In this document: positions 33,580 to 42,904 of the stretch, piece after piece
How positions within the stretch are numbered: the first letter of the stretch is position 1
Layout of the letters: every line of letters starts with the position of its first letter
Assembly: GCA_964565775.1 (NCBI GenBank)
Contig: CAZMGB010000014.1
Span: 1 to 64,000, forward strand
Direction: 5' to 3'
Length of the DNA stretch: 64,000 nt
DNA from: CAZMGB01 sp964565775
GTDB taxonomy: Bacteria > Chloroflexota > Dehalococcoidia > DSTF01 > JALHUB01
Translations under genes and position numbers: made by a program
Notes under the pieces: generated by a model
Databases searched by the model: none
What the model saw: the letters and a program-made list of their open reading frames with translations, nothing else
What the model was told of the DNA's origin: nothing

Positions 33580-34629
33580 ATGGCACGATTCGGTGTCCTG
33601 GCGGTAGGACTTGCCCTGGTAGCAGCTGTGCTGGCCGCCCACGGCTCATCGATTCAGGCGCAGCCGGTGGCCAGTATCGCGTTCCCGCCCCCTCGTGCGC
33701 CTGCAGACCTTTATGCAGGGTGCAACAACGTCGCCCTCTCGTTTCCCGATGGGACGGCCAGCGAGATGGTTGTGGACGCGGTGACTCCTGCTGGCGTAGT
33801 CGAGTCCATGTGGCGTCATAGCGCTGCCTTGGGAAGGTGGGAGGGATTCAACCCGGCCGCTCCAGGAGCGAGTGACCTCCTTACCGTAGACTATTGGGAT
33901 GCTGTATGGCTCTGCGTTGCTGGCGCGGCCGCGGCGCCGGCCCCTGGGGCGGGGGCCATGGCGACGCCGACTCCACAGGCACCCCCGCCCCCTGCGCCCA
34001 CCGCTACGTCCATACCGCCACCAGCACCGACCGCCACGCCGACGGTGCAACCGGCGGAGGCGGGGGGATTCTCAGCACGCAAGACGAGCGACTATGTTTC
34101 CGGGACCGGCTCGCTTCAGGTGGTGGGAGAGGTCGTAAACGCAAACGCGTTTGATGCAGAGTTCGTCAAGATCGTGGGAACGTTCTTCGACGCAGCGGGG
34201 AATGTAATTGCGACCGACTTCACGTATTCTTGTCTCGATACCATCCCCGCTGGCGGTGACTCGCCGTTCGACTTGTCGGTGTTGGACCCCCCGCCAGGGA
34301 TCGCGCGCTACAGCTTGCAGGTCCAGGGAGAGCCCTCAGCGGAACCGCCGCCCAGCGGCCTGCAGATATCCGGTGTTACAACCAACGTGAGCGAGCTTGG
34401 CAGCTACCACGTCATCGGTTTGGTAACGAACAACTCTGGCGTGACGTACGAGTTTGTCAAGATATGCGGGGCGCTCTATAACGGTGGAGGCGACGTAGTA
34501 AGGGCAGGCTTCACTTACTCGGAGCTGGACACTCTAGGTCCGGGGCAGTCAAGCAGCTTCGACTACATGGAGATGGATGCCCCCCAAGTAGCCAGCCACC
34601 GGCTGTGGGTCCAGGGCAGGCCAAAGTGA
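33580..34629 (+). CDS. Secreted protein with two FxLYD-type domains
   Basis: 349 residues. ATG 33580 is fixed by AGGAGGTGA upstream. A signal peptide covers about 1-28. Residues 30-115 form an unassigned domain, 116-155 a Pro/Thr-rich linker, and two repeats follow (about 160-250 and 260-349). Each repeat resembles the FxLYD domain: VVGEVVNANAFDAEFVKIVG in the first and VIGLVTNNSGVTYEFVKICG in the second. Likely an extracellular, wall- or lipid-associated protein; no enzymatic motif. Confidence 0.72.
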   Translation: MARFGVLAVGLALVAAVLAAHGSSIQAQPVASIAFPPPRAPADLYAGCNNVALSFPDGTASEMVVDAVTPAGVVESMWRHSAALGRWEGFNPAAPGASDLLTVDYWDAVWLCVAGAAAAPAPGAGAMATPTPQAPPPPAPTATSIPPPAPTATPTVQPAEAGGFSARKTSDYVSGTGSLQVVGEVVNANAFDAEFVKIVGTFFDAAGNVIATDFTYSCLDTIPAGGDSPFDLSVLDPPPGIARYSLQVQGEPSAEPPPSGLQISGVTTNVSELGSYHVIGLVTNNSGVTYEFVKICGALYNGGGDVVRAGFTYSELDTLGPGQSSSFDYMEMDAPQVASHRLWVQGRPK

Positions 34630-34686
34630 GTTGGCGCGAGCATTAGGGTCGTCGCCTCGCCTCTGCTCTCCGATGGTGGTGTGGCC

Positions 34687-36000
34687 TCAAGGGACGGCGA
34701 CGGGTGACTCCAGCGGGCGGGCGGGCACCCCCACTCGCACCCGCGGCGGCCGCACGAGCAGCACCAGCAGCGCCGCCAAGCAGTCGACGGCGATGAAGAC
34801 GAGGTAGGCGAGGGTGTAGTTGCCCAGCGCGTCGTGCATGAAGCCGGCGAAGATGGGGCCCATCGCGCTCGAAAAGCCGCTGAACACTGTCATCGCGCCG
34901 ATGATCGTCGCCATCGACGCCACGCCGAAGCAGTGCACTATCACCAGCGGCTGCAGCGCCACCACGCCCCCCATCGAGTAGCCGAAGATGAGCACGAAGG
35001 CCGCCACGCCGGCCATGCTCTCCGTCGATATCAAGATCGTCAGCCCCACCGCCTCCATGAGAAAGACGCCCGCGAGGACGAGCGGCGCCGGCAGGCGGTC
35101 GGCCAGGTAGCCGGAGCCGACCTTCCCCAGGATGCCCGCCCCCGACACGAAACCCAGGGTCAGCCCCGCCATCTCGGGAGCCATGCCCCGGTCCTCCATG
35201 AAGGGCGAGGTGTGGAGAAGCACCGCTCCCAGACTCGCGAAGCCCAGGCTTACCGAGATCGTAGAGAAGATGAAGGCGCGGGTCCGGATCGCGGCGCGGG
35301 CGGACCAGGCGTCGGTGGCGGGCGCAGGCGAGGCCCGCGGCGCCGGGCCGGCACGGGGCTCGTCGGGAGGATCGGTCGGGGCCACGCCGTCAACCCGGAG
35401 CCCCTTGTCGGACGGGTGATGCCGGATGACGAGAAGGGCGAGGGGAAGAGCCACCACGATGACCAGTAGGCCGAAGATGAAGAACGTCGAGCGCCAGCCC
35501 ACCCAGGCGATGAACACTTTGCTCAGGGGCGCCATCACCAGACCGCCGAAGCCGATGCCCGTCGTCGTGATGCCCATCGCCAGGCCGCGGCGCCGCTCGA
35601 ACCAGTTGCCGACGACCCGCGAGACCGGCACCACCTGGAGGCCGGATCGCCAGACCGCCATCGTCGCGAACATCGCGTACAGGTAGACGAGCGACCAGGT
35701 GAGGCCGAGGAGGGCGAAGCAGACCCCCATGCCCGTCGCCCCACAGGCCATGACCACCCGCGCCCCAAGCCGCTCGACCGCCGCGCCCACGACGGGCCCC
35801 AGCAGGCCGCTCACTATCGTCCCCAGGGCGATGCCGACCGATACCTGGCCGCGGCTCCAGCCGAACTCGTCCTCGAAAGGAGTGACGAACACCCCGAGGG
35901 CGTAGAAGCCCAGGCCGGCGCTGAGGAACATGATGGTCGCGAGCGAGGAGACCACCCACCAGCCGTAGAAGACTCGGGAGGGCCGGAAGAGAAGGCGCAT
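34687..36000 (-). CDS. MFS transporter (OxlT/monocarboxylate-like)
   Basis: 437 residues from ATG 36000, with twelve hydrophobic segments and a long charged loop at about 200-235. The first half carries the RLGARVV loop typical of MFS loop 2-3, and FERRRGLAMGI. Overall layout resembles the oxalate/monocarboxylate family. Substrate unknown. An upstream extension of 18 Arg/Pro-rich residues is possible but lacks a ribosome site. It is divergent from the CBS gene. Confidence 0.85.
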   Translation of the reverse strand: MRLLFRPSRVFYGWWVVSSLATIMFLSAGLGFYALGVFVTPFEDEFGWSRGQVSVGIALGTIVSGLLGPVVGAAVERLGARVVMACGATGMGVCFALLGLTWSLVYLYAMFATMAVWRSGLQVVPVSRVVGNWFERRRGLAMGITTTGIGFGGLVMAPLSKVFIAWVGWRSTFFIFGLLVIVVALPLALLVIRHHPSDKGLRVDGVAPTDPPDEPRAGPAPRASPAPATDAWSARAAIRTRAFIFSTISVSLGFASLGAVLLHTSPFMEDRGMAPEMAGLTLGFVSGAGILGKVGSGYLADRLPAPLVLAGVFLMEAVGLTILISTESMAGVAAFVLIFGYSMGGVVALQPLVIVHCFGVASMATIIGAMTVFSGFSSAMGPIFAGFMHDALGNYTLAYLVFIAVDCLAALLVLLVRPPRVRVGVPARPLESPVAVP

Positions 36001-36167
36001 AGCAGCCGGCGCCGGGCGATGCGGCCGCCGCCGGACGCAGGGGCGGACGGCCAAGCCGGCGTCCGACTCCGATGATAGCCGAAGAGCCTGTGCGCGGCCA
36101 AGCCTCGCGCTCGGCCGGCGGGGAGCGACCGCTGGTCAAGCGTCGGCGTGGCGGCGTGGAAACGACG

Positions 36168-36176
36168 TGCTATAAT
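36168..36176 (+). promoter_or_regulatory. Extended -10 promoter upstream of the CBS/permease operon
   Basis: TGCTATAAT at 36168-36176, perfect extended -10; no clear -35. Transcription would begin near 36183. Confidence 0.55.
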
Positions 36177-36203
36177 AGCGGCCGGATAAGCCCCTGTCGC
36201 GCG

Positions 36204-36230
36204 AAGGCCTAACCTCCCGGTGGGCCTTTT
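36204..36230 (+). terminator. Terminator-like hairpin in the CBS/permease leader
   Basis: AAGGCC (36204-36209) pairs with GGCCTT (36223-36228), then TT. It lies about 20-50 bases after the predicted start and 100 bases before the CBS gene, which suggests leader attenuation or a very short RNA. Bases 36240-36300 carry CGGCTGAGC-type repeat words. Confidence 0.5.
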
Positions 36231-36330
36231 GCGTGTCAGACTTGCGTTCGCCTGAGCGATCGGCTGAGCGTTCGGCTGAGCTCACGCCGAAGCCGCCGAC
36301 CCGGTCGTCGGTACGACGGAAAGGAAGCCG

Positions 36331-36900
36331 ATGAGCGCCGACAAGCCGGCCGAGCCCGACCCCACGGGCGAGGAAGAGCCGAAGCCCCAGGAAGAGCCGA
36401 CGCCCGAGGAGGACCTCCTCACCCGGCAGACCACCGTGCGCGAGACGCAGCGACTCTTCGCCGTGGAGCCGGCGGTGGTGCTTGAGGACGCGGACCTGCA
36501 CGAGGTGGCCCTCCTCTGCGCCGAGCGACGGGGCGTGCACACGGTGGCGGTGGTCGACGAGCAGGGCCGCCTCGTGGGCATCATTCCCCTCCGCCTGCTG
36601 CTGGACGAGCTCTTCCTCCACGTCGCGCCCGAAGAGATCCTCGCGGAGATCATAACCACGGACAACGTCGAGGAGCTTGGCAAGATATCGCGCGCCGGAA
36701 CCGCGGGGAAGTTCATGGAGCGGCCCGTCTACGTGACGATGGACGATACGATCAAGCAGGTGTTCGTGCGTATGCATGTCAACAACCTGGAGGGGGTGCC
36801 GATCGTGAACGAGGAGATGCGGCCCGTAGGCTATCTTGGACGGTCCCAGCTCCTGCAGGTCTGGCTTCAGACCCACCCCCGGCACATGGGCGGTACATAG
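36331..36900 (+). CDS. CBS-domain protein
   Basis: 189 residues. An acidic, Pro-rich N-terminus (1-30) is followed by paired CBS motifs at about 45-95 (GVHTVAVVDEQGRLVGIIPL) and 130-180 (LEGVPIVNEEMRPVGYLGRS). The stretch EEILAEII between them is reminiscent of the MgtE-type arrangement. It is 52 bases before an ion transporter and probably senses nucleotides to gate it. ATG with GGAAAGGA upstream. Confidence 0.82.
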   Translation: MSADKPAEPDPTGEEEPKPQEEPTPEEDLLTRQTTVRETQRLFAVEPAVVLEDADLHEVALLCAERRGVHTVAVVDEQGRLVGIIPLRLLLDELFLHVAPEEILAEIITTDNVEELGKISRAGTAGKFMERPVYVTMDDTIKQVFVRMHVNNLEGVPIVNEEMRPVGYLGRSQLLQVWLQTHPRHMGGT

Positions 36901-36952
36901 GTCCGGCGGCCCCCTTCTAGGGCAGGCGCCCCCGAAGCGAGGAGCGACTCTA

Positions 36953-38266
36953 TTGGATGGGACGTGGCTGGCGGCGGCGATCTTCGCCGTCACCTACGCG
37001 GTCATCGTCTCCGAGCGCGTGCACAAGACGGCGGCGGCTCTCGCCGGCGCCGTTGCCATGATCCTGGCGAAGGTCGAGGTGCAGACGGAGGGGGCGGGCG
37101 GCGGCGTATTCGGCCAGGAGGCCGCATTCCGGGCCATCGACTTCAACGTCATCTTCCTCCTGGCCGGCATGATGATCATCGTCAATGTCCTCGCCAAGAC
37201 AGGGGTGTTTCAGTGGGTCGCCATCCGCTCCGCCAAGCTGGGCAGCGGGAGCCCTATCCGCATCCTGTTGATCCTGTCGCTCGTGACGGCCGTCATCTCC
37301 GCGTTCCTGGATAACGTGACTACGGTGGTGCTCATCGCGCCGGTCACGATCTTCGTCGCGGGAGCCTTGGGCGTGAGCGCCGTGCCGTTTCTCATCTCAG
37401 AGGCGCTGGCCTCCAACATGGGCGGCGCCTCCACCCTCATCGGCGACCCGCCCAACATCCTCATCGCGAGCCAGGCCCACCTGGACTTCGTCTCCTTCGT
37501 GGTGAACATGGGTCCGGTAATCCTGCTTATCCTTGCGGCCTATCTATTACTGGCGCGCTTCCTATTCTCGAAGCAGTTGGTGACGCGGCCGGAGCTCCAG
37601 GCCCGCCTCCTCGCCATGGACGAATCGGAGGTCATCACTGACCCCCGCCTTCTCCGCATATGCCTCGTCATCCTCGGTCTCACCATCTTCGGCTTCGTCA
37701 TCCACGGCGTCCTGGACTACGAGCCCGCTACGGTGGCCCTCTTCGGCGCCGCGGCGATCCTGGTGGTGTCCCGGCAGCACCCGCACGAGATCCTGCGCGA
37801 GGTGGAGTGGTCAACCCTCTTCTTCTTTGTCGGGCTGTTCATCGTCGTGGGAGGGATGGAGGCGGTCGGCATCCTCGAGGACATCGGCAAGGCCATCGCC
37901 GACCTCACGGCCGGGAGCACGGCGGCCGCCACCATGCTCATCCTCTGGTTCTCCGCCTTCGCCTCCGGCATCGTCGACAACATCCCCTATACGACCACCA
38001 TGCTGCCCGTCGTCGACGAGGTGGGCCGCAACCTGGACAACGGCAAGGGCACGCCCAACGTGCTCTGGTGGTCGCTCGCCCTGGGCGCCGACCTGGGGGG
38101 CAACCTGACGGTGATCGCTGCCTCGGCCAACGTTCTGGTGGCGAACCTGGCCGAAAGGGGCGGTCAGAAGATCCCGTTCTGGGAGTTCTTCCGCTACGGG
38201 GCCCTGGTGACGCTGCTCTCGGTCGCGGTGTCCAGCCTCTATCTCTGGCTCCGTTACCTGCTGTAG
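36953..38266 (+). CDS. ArsB/NhaD-family (IT superfamily) anion or Na+/H+ transporter
   Basis: 437 residues from TTG 36953, chosen for GAGGAGC upstream; an upstream frame overlaps the CBS gene. About eleven to twelve hydrophobic segments. Family marks are FLLAGMMIIVNVLAKTGVF, AFLDNVTTVVLIAPV, NMGGASTLIGDPPNILIA and the second-half GIVDNIPYTTTMLPV and GADLGGNLTVIAASANV. Substrate may be Na+/H+, arsenite or a dicarboxylate. Operon with the CBS protein. Confidence 0.88.
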   Translation: MDGTWLAAAIFAVTYAVIVSERVHKTAAALAGAVAMILAKVEVQTEGAGGGVFGQEAAFRAIDFNVIFLLAGMMIIVNVLAKTGVFQWVAIRSAKLGSGSPIRILLILSLVTAVISAFLDNVTTVVLIAPVTIFVAGALGVSAVPFLISEALASNMGGASTLIGDPPNILIASQAHLDFVSFVVNMGPVILLILAAYLLLARFLFSKQLVTRPELQARLLAMDESEVITDPRLLRICLVILGLTIFGFVIHGVLDYEPATVALFGAAAILVVSRQHPHEILREVEWSTLFFFVGLFIVVGGMEAVGILEDIGKAIADLTAGSTAAATMLILWFSAFASGIVDNIPYTTTMLPVVDEVGRNLDNGKGTPNVLWWSLALGADLGGNLTVIAASANVLVANLAERGGQKIPFWEFFRYGALVTLLSVAVSSLYLWLRYLL

Positions 38267-38330
38267 CCGTCCGGGAGTCGTGGAAGCGCGTTCCCCGGGC
38301 GGAGCGAGGACGTCGCAGGCAGGGGAGCCG

Positions 38331-38359
38331 TTGCCGACGCACCGGTGGTGGACTATAAT
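38331..38359 (+). promoter_or_regulatory. Promoter of tRNA-Arg
   Basis: TTGCCG at 38331-38336, 17-bp spacer, perfect TATAAT at 38354-38359; the tRNA starts nine bases later. Confidence 0.7.
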
Positions 38360-38367
38360 CGTGGCGT

Positions 38368-38443
<76 letters not shown>

Positions 38444-38595
38444 CGGCCACAGGCGTAGACTAGGGCGTCCTGGGGCGCCTCAGGTGCCCCGTCTAGACGT
38501 ATCGACGCGGCTGGGTCCGTTCGACTCCGGCCGCGTCGTCTTGCGTGCGGGGAGATGGCCCTCTGGAGCGTGTCGTCGGCCTGTCAGGGCCCCGA

Positions 38596-39225
38596 TCATC
38601 GCACCCAGGCTCGGTAGAGCCAGACCAGTGGCATGAGTATGAGCAGCCCCATCAGGTAGCCCCCGAGCACGTCTGTCGGCCAGTGCGCTCCCAGCTCCAC
38701 GCGCGCCACGCCCATGAGCACGATGACGGCGAGACAGGCCGCCTGCACCAGGCGGCGGACGGCCACGTTCGCCAGGCACTCCTCCACCGCGAAGAGCAGG
38801 AACCCGAAGAGGAGGACGGCGCCCAGCGCGTGACCGCTCGGGAAGCTGTGGTCGCCCAGGGTCTCCCACACGTCGACGGCGGTGGGCAGGGGCCTCTGGC
38901 GGCCGACGATCTCCTTGACCACTCCCGACAGAGGCTGGGCGAGCGTTGCGATGACAAGTAACACCGCGAGCCGGGGACGGCCTATACGGATCAGCCAGAG
39001 TAGAACGCCCAGGACGATGCCGATGTAGTAAGGCCAGCGACCCATGACGGTGAGGGCGATGGAGACCTGCTTGAGGACGGGACCGGCGTTGGACTGGAGC
39101 CCGCGAATCAGATGCGTCTCCCAGGCGGGATGGTCAGAAAACGAGGCGTAGACGGCGAGGCCGGCCATCATCAGGGCCAGAGCCAGCCACGCCAGGAGGG
39201 AGAGGGCCAGGCTCCGAGCTGTCAC
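38596..39225 (-). CDS. PAP2-family membrane phosphatase
   Basis: 209 residues from GTG 39225. Five to six hydrophobic segments. The three phosphatase motifs are present: KEIVGRQRP (K-x6-RP), PSGH, and RVELGAHWPTDVLGG (R-x5-H-x3-D). Probably dephosphorylates undecaprenyl diphosphate or phosphatidic acid at the outer membrane face. Longer frames upstream are Arg-rich and unlikely. It lies between the tRNA and a serine hydrolase on the same strand. Confidence 0.88.
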   Translation of the reverse strand: MTARSLALSLLAWLALALMMAGLAVYASFSDHPAWETHLIRGLQSNAGPVLKQVSIALTVMGRWPYYIGIVLGVLLWLIRIGRPRLAVLLVIATLAQPLSGVVKEIVGRQRPLPTAVDVWETLGDHSFPSGHALGAVLLFGFLLFAVEECLANVAVRRLVQAACLAVIVLMGVARVELGAHWPTDVLGGYLMGLLILMPLVWLYRAWVR

Positions 39226-39380
39226 AGGGGACGCTTCTCCATCTGAGCGCTCTCGCCAGTATATCAGCGCGGCCACGGAGCGGCCCGGCGACCCCGTGGC
39301 GGGTATGCAGCCGGAAAGGGAAGGAAGGCCGTAGCGTCGGTCGAACCTGCGACGGGCCGTCGTGGCGCCGGGTGGCTGGC

Positions 39381-40544
39381 TCAGCGGCAGGCTGCGCGGA
39401 CGGCCTCGGCCATGTCGACGAAGCGGCGGGCGTTGCTCAGGAAGTCGCGTTCGCCGTTCGTGAGATAGGCGAACGCCAGGTCGAGGTCGGGGTCGGCCCA
39501 GGCGATGCAGCATCCGGCGCCCGAGTGGCCGAAGGCGTGGGGATGGCTGCTGTAGCCGAAAGGGGTGGGTGAGGTGTCCCCGAGATGGAAGCCGTAGCCC
39601 CAGCGAATCCTAAGGCCGAGCGTCCGGTCCGGGTCCGCCAGCACCGCCAGACTGGTCGCCTTCGCGATCGTTTCGGGCTTGAGGACGCGCACGCCGTCGA
39701 GCTCGCCGCCGCGCAGCAGCATGACGTAGAAGCGGGCGACTTCCCGCGCCGTTGCGATCACGTTGGCGGCGGGCATCTCGGCGCCGTGTATCTCTGGCCG
39801 GTTGAAGTCCTCCATGCTGAAGTCGCCCACGCGCCGGGCTATCTCAGGAGGCAGCGTCTCGCGCTGGGGCGGATCATACCCGGGCATGAGATAGTGGACA
39901 GCTACCCGCTCCTCGAGCTCTGACGGCAGCCCGAGATAGGCGTCCCGAATTGCCAGCGGATCGAGGATCTCCTCCCGCAGGAAGCGGCCGATGGGCTTGC
40001 CGGCGACCCTTCGCACGATCTCGCGCACCATCCAGCCGTAGTTCAGGGGGTGGTAGCCCACGTCCTCCCCGGGCGTCCACCGGGGCGTGAGCTCTTCCAT
40101 GGCGCGGGCGGTGGCGTCGGCGTCCGCCATCTCTCGCCAGCCCAGCCAGGCGGGCCCATAGGGGATGCCTGCGCGGTGGGTGAGGACGTGCTCGATTGTC
40201 ACGGCCTCTTTGCCGTTGCGCCCGAACTCGGGCCAGTGGTCCGCCACCCGGTCTGCGAGAGCGAGCCTGCCCTCCTCGATGAGCTTGAAGACGCACATCG
40301 ACGAGAAGGGCTTGCTGGCCGAGAAGATGAGGAACAGGGTGTCTTCGCTGACAGGCGTCTCCGGGTCGCGCCGGGCGAGGCCGACGTGCCGGTCGAGCAC
40401 CGGCCTGCCGTGTCGGAAGACGGCGAGCTGCGCCCCCGGGTGCAGCCCCTGCGCCTGATGCTGGTCGAAGAGCTCCGCCGCCCGCGCGATGGCGTCGGGC
40501 TCCATCTCCACGGACCTGGGATCGGTTTCGGCCAACGCTGGCAT
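39381..40544 (-). CDS. Beta-lactamase-family serine hydrolase
   Basis: 387 residues; no signal peptide is apparent. The class C/EstB-type active site is visible: SASK (Ser-x-x-Lys) near 75, YHPLNYG as the Tyr-x-x-Asn-type motif near 165, and GHSGAG in place of KTG near 345. Likely an esterase or peptidase rather than a true beta-lactamase. GTG/ATG choice follows the first Met. Confidence 0.85.
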   Translation of the reverse strand: MPALAETDPRSVEMEPDAIARAAELFDQHQAQGLHPGAQLAVFRHGRPVLDRHVGLARRDPETPVSEDTLFLIFSASKPFSSMCVFKLIEEGRLALADRVADHWPEFGRNGKEAVTIEHVLTHRAGIPYGPAWLGWREMADADATARAMEELTPRWTPGEDVGYHPLNYGWMVREIVRRVAGKPIGRFLREEILDPLAIRDAYLGLPSELEERVAVHYLMPGYDPPQRETLPPEIARRVGDFSMEDFNRPEIHGAEMPAANVIATAREVARFYVMLLRGGELDGVRVLKPETIAKATSLAVLADPDRTLGLRIRWGYGFHLGDTSPTPFGYSSHPHAFGHSGAGCCIAWADPDLDLAFAYLTNGERDFLSNARRFVDMAEAVRAACR

Positions 40545-40788
40545 CGTTTCCGGCGCCAGTCGCCTCGGAATCGCGGTTCCCGCTTCTCAATGAGGGCGGA
40601 CTCGCGTTCGAGGACGGGCGTGCGCCGCTCCGTCTTTGACTGCTGTCCTCAGTGTGAGGGCTGACAGAAGCGAGCGGCTCGAGTAGACTGGGTCAACGAT
40701 ATCGCGCGAGGTCTTCATGCGTCAATCGATGGCGAGGGCGCAGCCTTTCGCCTCCGCTCACGGTGCAGTTCCGGCGGGAGAAGGCCGG

Positions 40789-41691
40789 ATGACACGCAGC
40801 AACGAACCCTGGAGTCACCGCTTCGTCGAGACGAACGGCATCCGCATGCACCTGGTTGAGCAGGGCGAGGGCTATCCGGTGCTGCTGTGCCACGGCTTCC
40901 CTGAGCTCTGGTACTCGTGGCGACACCAGATCCCGGTCCTCGCGAAGGCCGGCTTGCGGGCCATCGCTCCCGACCTGCGCGGCTACGGCGAGACAGATAA
41001 GCCTCATGAGATCGAGGCGTATGACATACATCACCTCGTCGGCGACCTGGTCGGGCTCCTGGACGCCCTCGGTTTGGAGAAGGCGGCCGTGGTGGGCCAC
41101 GACTGGGGCGGCATCATCGTGTGGTACATGGCCCTTCTCGCCCCGGACCGCGTCGAGCGTGTGGTTGCCCTCAACACTCCCTACTGGCCGCGGCCTCCGG
41201 TGCCCCCGACGGAGGTCTTTCGGCAGGTGCCGGACGGCCGCTTCAACTACATCCTCGCCTTCCAGCCCGAGGGTGAGGCCGAGGCGCGACTGGAGACGGA
41301 CCTCGAATCGTCGCTCAGGGGCATGTTCGATTCCGTCGCCGCCGCTCCCGGCTCCGTCAGCGACGAGGAGCTCCGCGTCTTCGTCGAGGCGTTTCGCGCC
41401 GGCGGCCTGCGCGGGCCGATCAACTACTACCGCAACTTCGACCGCAACTGGGAGACGACGCCGCAGCTCGAGGGCGGGAAAGTCCTCCAGCCCTCCCTCA
41501 TGATCTGCGCCGAGAAGGACCCCATCCTCCGCCCCGACGCGGCGGCCGGCATGGAGCAGTGGGTGCCCAACCTGCGCACGGAGCTGATCCGGGACTGCGG
41601 CCACTGGACACAGCAGGAGAAGCCGGACGAGGTGAACCGCCTGCTGCTGGACTTCCTGGCCGACGTGCGCCGTCAGGAGGGTCAGCCATGA
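40789..41691 (+). CDS. Alpha/beta hydrolase, epoxide hydrolase-like
   Basis: 300 residues from ATG 40789; an ATG at 40717 would add 24 residues of low similarity. Oxyanion motif HGFPELWYSW at 35-44, nucleophile Asp 105 in VGHDWGG, a lid Tyr in NYYRNFDRN, and the catalytic His in CGHWTQQE near 278. The Asp nucleophile and HGFP indicate an epoxide hydrolase or haloalkane dehalogenase; HGFPE favours the first. The stop overlaps the next gene by four bases. Confidence 0.88.
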   Translation: MTRSNEPWSHRFVETNGIRMHLVEQGEGYPVLLCHGFPELWYSWRHQIPVLAKAGLRAIAPDLRGYGETDKPHEIEAYDIHHLVGDLVGLLDALGLEKAAVVGHDWGGIIVWYMALLAPDRVERVVALNTPYWPRPPVPPTEVFRQVPDGRFNYILAFQPEGEAEARLETDLESSLRGMFDSVAAAPGSVSDEELRVFVEAFRAGGLRGPINYYRNFDRNWETTPQLEGGKVLQPSLMICAEKDPILRPDAAAGMEQWVPNLRTELIRDCGHWTQQEKPDEVNRLLLDFLADVRRQEGQP

Positions 41692-42767
41692 CGGTGCAAA
41701 GGGCGCTGCGCGGGCCCTCCTGGCGCTCCAGACGAGGTCTGCCGATACTGCTGGTTCTGGCGGTGGCGCTGATCGCGCTGGCGCTCGTACATGGCGCCTG
41801 CGGCAGTGGGACCGCGGAGGAGGTGGCGCTTCCGGCGCCGGACCTGCCTGGCCCCTTTCCCGTCGGCGTCACAACGATGACCTTCGAGCGTAACTCCACG
41901 ACAACAGGCGAGAGCCGGCCCCTGGAGACCGACATCTGGTATCCCGCCGCCGAGAGCGCGCGAGAGCTTGCGCCCGATGAGCGCTTGAAGGGCGTCGTCG
42001 ATGCGGAGCTCACGGCCGAAGGCCGGCCCCTGCCCGTCGTCATCTTCTCGCACGGGAGCGGCGGCGTACCCGCGCAGTCAACATTTCTGACGGCTCATCT
42101 GGCCAGCCACGGCTTCGTCGTGGCGGCCCCGTCCCACCCGGGGAACACCGCGCTCGACTGCTTTCCCTGCCAGGACGTGGCCGGCCTTGTTGACTCCGCT
42201 ATGAATCGGCCCGACGACATCTCGTTTACGCTCGACGAGCTGCTGGCCCTCAACGCCGAAAGTGGATCGATGTTCTTCGGAGCCCTCGACCCCGAGCGCG
42301 TCGGCATGAGCGGTCACTCCTTCGGCGGCCTCACCACCATTATCGTCGTGCCCCGCGACGATCGCTTCCGCGCTGCCCTGGCCATGGCGCCGCCATCGCT
42401 CCCCTTTGTCGACGACGCCGCCCGGCAGATAGACGTGCCGACACTGATCATGGGTGGCGGGGTCGACAACGTGACTCCGGCTGAGGGGCAACGACGCCTC
42501 TTCGAGATCATAAGCGAAGCCGAAGGCGGCCCTGATCTGCTTCTGATCCTCCCGCGCGCCGGGCACCTCGCCTTTGCCGACGTCTGCCTGCCGGCTTTGC
42601 CGGGCTGCGTAGAAGGCGATCTTCCACAGGCGCGCGCCCACGACCTCATAAACCTCTACGCGACGTCCTTCCTGAAGACCTACGTGGCCCTGGACGACCG
42701 CTATGCGTCATTCCTCGATCCCGCCCTTGTAACCGACCCCGACGTCGTCCTGGTGGGAGGGGAGTAG
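41688..42767 (+). CDS. Exported alpha/beta hydrolase, PAF acetylhydrolase-like
   Basis: 359 residues. Overlaps the epoxide hydrolase gene by ATGA. An N-terminal membrane segment (about 18-36) ends in ACG at 37-39, which might be a weak lipobox. The catalytic domain has SHGSGG, nucleophile elbow GHSFGG, and a His in RAGHLAFADVC. Layout (DIWYPA early, Cys-rich insert) resembles the platelet-activating-factor acetylhydrolase/dienelactone-hydrolase groups. Substrate unknown. Confidence 0.82.
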   Translation: MTVQRALRGPSWRSRRGLPILLVLAVALIALALVHGACGSGTAEEVALPAPDLPGPFPVGVTTMTFERNSTTTGESRPLETDIWYPAAESARELAPDERLKGVVDAELTAEGRPLPVVIFSHGSGGVPAQSTFLTAHLASHGFVVAAPSHPGNTALDCFPCQDVAGLVDSAMNRPDDISFTLDELLALNAESGSMFFGALDPERVGMSGHSFGGLTTIIVVPRDDRFRAALAMAPPSLPFVDDAARQIDVPTLIMGGGVDNVTPAEGQRRLFEIISEAEGGPDLLLILPRAGHLAFADVCLPALPGCVEGDLPQARAHDLINLYATSFLKTYVALDDRYASFLDPALVTDPDVVLVGGE

Positions 42768-42836
42768 TGGAAGCGAGACGACGCGGCCCGTCTGTCCTCC
42801 CCGCGGCCGCTGTCCTTCATCCGGTGACGATCCATC

Positions 42837-42845
42837 TGATATACT
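42837..42845 (+). promoter_or_regulatory. Extended -10 promoter of the cyclophilin gene
   Basis: TGATATACT at 42837-42845 (TG, one base, TATACT). The ATG is at 42905. Confidence 0.5.
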
Positions 42846-42904
42846 GAAGGCGACCCGAATAGGCTGCGGCTGGCCGTTGCTGCGGGTGGCCGCGGAGGAT
42901 AGCG

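Noticed and set aside
39381..40544. True beta-lactamase resistance gene
   Set aside because: No signal peptide and a GHSGAG motif in place of KTG; fits esterase-type serine hydrolases better.
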